This document shows positions 62,740 through 64,000 of a stretch of DNA of 64,000 nt, piece after piece. A program made the translations under genes and the position numbers. How positions within the stretch are numbered: position 1 is the stretch's first letter; each line of letters opens with the position of its first letter. The stretch is from Mariniblastus sp. (GTDB lineage Bacteria; Planctomycetota; Planctomycetia; Pirellulales; Pirellulaceae): NCBI GenBank assembly GCA_022447555.1, contig JAKVBF010000003.1, positions 100,279 to 164,278 on the forward strand, given 5' to 3'. The notes beneath the pieces were generated by a model. The model saw nothing but the letters and a program-made list of their open reading frames with translations. It was not told the origin of the DNA and did not search any database.

Positions 62740-64000
62740 TTATTGCGCTTTTGCAATCTTTCTCGCCGGTGCGCCCAAAGCCGCTTTTTTCAATTCTTCC
62801 TGTTCGATCAAATGGGTTTTTTTCGATCCGGTCGAGGGACTGGCTGATTCTGGCCGACTGATAACCTCAAGTGGCCATTGGTTGTCTAGCCCGAATTCGT
62901 CCCATTTCACCTTCATAAAATACCAAGCCCCCATGTTACTTGGCTCCTCTTGAACCCAGTAAAGTGGTGTCCCCGGAGGATAGGTTTCCAGGATTTGTTT
63001 TATTTGAGGAACGGGTAATGGGTACAACTGTTCCAAACGTACGATTGCTATATCGTCCCGTTTGGTTTTTTCACGCTCCTGAATGAGCTCCACACCAATT
63101 TTTCCATTGCAAAGAAGGATTCGCTTTGGTTTGGCCGAACCCGGAACCAGAGAGTCGGCGATCACGCGTTGGAACGTCCCCGAATAGAACTCGCTCAAGC
63201 CGGACATCACATTGGGTTCACGTAGTAAGCTTTTGGGAGTCAGCACGATCAAGGGTTTTCGCCATTGGCGTTTGACCTGACGGCGTAGCAGGTGGAAATA
63301 CTGGGCGGCAGTGGTTGGGTTGGCGATCTGAATATTGTGTTCGGCTGCCAATGTCAGGAACCGTTCTACGCGGGCGCTGCAATGTTCGGGTCCCGCTCCT
63401 TCGAATCCGTGGGGCAACAGCATCGTTAAACCGCTCAACCGAGCCCATTTGTCTTCCGCGCTGGTAATGAATTGGTCAACAATCACCTGAGCGGCATTCC
63501 AGAAATCACCAAATTGTGCTTCCCAGCAAATGAGACTCTCGGGGGAATCTAGGCTGTAACCATATTCGAAACCGAGCACGCCGATCTCACTGAGCGGGCT
63601 GTTGAAGATATCTACCGGCGCTTGATCATCGCTAATGTGTTGCAATGGCGTGTAGGATTCACCGGTCTCATGATCGGCCAAAACGGCGTGTCGCTGACTA
63701 AACGTTCCCCGTCCGCAATCTTGTCCCGACATCCGAACGCGGTGCCCTTCAACGGCAAGGGACCCAAATGCCGCCAACTCTGCTGTCGCCCAGTCAACAG
63801 GACGTTTGCCCTCGGCAATCTCTTTCCGAATATCGAGAATGCGTTGAAGCTTTCGGCTGACGCCGAATGATGGTGGCAGTTCAGCCAATTGATTAATTAC
63901 GTAGGTTAATTTTCCCATTGGGACGCCCGTGTCGACGTTGTCATCTTCCTGTTCGGGCCCACCGTAATAACCTTCCCAGTAGCCGCCCCCAACCTGAGCG
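62740..64000 (-). CDS. sucA: 2-oxoglutarate dehydrogenase E1 (5' end outside window)
   Basis: The C-terminal 420 or so residues of a thiamine-diphosphate decarboxylase of ~930 residues. The open frame enters from the right edge with YWEGYYGGPEQEDDNVDTGV, as in other E1o proteins. Blocks: MSGQDCGRGTFSQRHAVL, FNSPLSEIGVLGFEYGYSL, WEAQFGDFWNAAQVIVDQFI, TMLLPHGFEGAGPEHCSARV, and the ending ISRPESASPSTGSKKTHLIEQEEL match SucA. A Lys/Ala-rich tail follows. An internal ATG at 63918 is not the start. First visible gene of the cluster. Confidence 0.96.
   Translation of the reverse strand, partial: AQVGGGYWEGYYGGPEQEDDNVDTGVPMGKLTYVINQLAELPPSFGVSRKLQRILDIRKEIAEGKRPVDWATAELAAFGSLAVEGHRVRMSGQDCGRGTFSQRHAVLADHETGESYTPLQHISDDQAPVDIFNSPLSEIGVLGFEYGYSLDSPESLICWEAQFGDFWNAAQVIVDQFITSAEDKWARLSGLTMLLPHGFEGAGPEHCSARVERFLTLAAEHNIQIANPTTAAQYFHLLRRQVKRQWRKPLIVLTPKSLLREPNVMSGLSEFYSGTFQRVIADSLVPGSAKPKRILLCNGKIGVELIQEREKTKRDDIAIVRLEQLYPLPVPQIKQILETYPPGTPLYWVQEEPSNMGAWYFMKVKWDEFGLDNQWPLEVISRPESASPSTGSKKTHLIEQEELKKAALGAPARKIAKAQ

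Noticed and set aside
1-64000. Mobile element, prophage, CRISPR array or defence island
   Set aside because: No transposase, phage gene, direct-repeat array or cas/defence gene is visible; the Xer gene looks housekeeping and the CPBP, pentapeptide and GGQ genes have no defence-type partners.

Overview
The window looks like a chromosomal segment from a planctomycete, probably of the Pirellulales group. I infer this from the gene families: two DUF1559 proteins with prepilin-type N-termini, a sulfatase, a DUF1080-ThuA fusion, a membrane-anchored Ser/Thr kinase, a carboxypeptidase-regulatory-like lipoprotein, DinB-like proteins, PQQ-type propellers, and several long proteins I cannot assign. Ribosome binding sites are often weak. 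I see no tRNA, rRNA, insertion sequence, prophage or CRISPR array.

Layout. 1-3375: the 5' 473 codons of purH and a secreted propeller protein with DPF-rich repeats, both on the minus strand. 3786-7838: a 1350-residue protein of unknown function. 7860-13381: a minus-strand run of five tightly spaced genes (DUF6786-like protein, sulfatase, DinB, DUF1080-ThuA, phosphoesterase) that looks like a glycan or sugar-ester catabolic unit. 13550-17336: a Rieske oxygenase, a cupin with a small membrane protein whose frame is broken by TGA, a DUF1559 protein and a second DinB. 17539-20298: a secreted papain-like protease and a secreted protein with SPOR-like segments. 20598-25646: an HTH-type regulator, a small conserved protein and a Xer recombinase on plus, facing a kinase-yacG pair on minus. 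25748-31829: a release-factor-like GGQ protein, a propeller protein, and a trxB / Nramp-like / asnS unit. 32329-39674: secreted, lipoprotein and peptidase genes, including glutamine cyclotransferase, YghZ, a DUF1559-lipoprotein pair and a DPP IV-type peptidase. 39688-46380: acyl-CoA metabolism (prpD, thiolase, acyl-CoA dehydrogenase, acyl-CoA carboxylase beta subunit). 46405-49801: a tight nadE-pta-YkgJ unit. 50113-57099: membrane proteins, dapL, a CPBP protease and a family 5 uracil-DNA glycosylase. 57717-64000: a pentapeptide-repeat protein, a secreted protein, and the 2-oxoglutarate dehydrogenase cluster lpd-sucB-sucA, with sucA running off the right edge.

Much of the content is central metabolism: purine, NAD, lysine/peptidoglycan precursor, TCA cycle, acetyl-phosphate and propionate/acyl-CoA genes. 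It is interspersed with planctomycete-typical secreted and lineage-specific genes. No complete new defence or mobile system was found. The most interesting items are: the TGA-interrupted small membrane protein; the DPF/NPF-rich tail of the propeller protein; a structured region with a terminator upstream of purH; a terminator only 11 bases before the Xer recombinase start codon; an Nramp-family transporter without the usual metal-site motifs; and the GGQ protein that lacks a codon-recognition domain.
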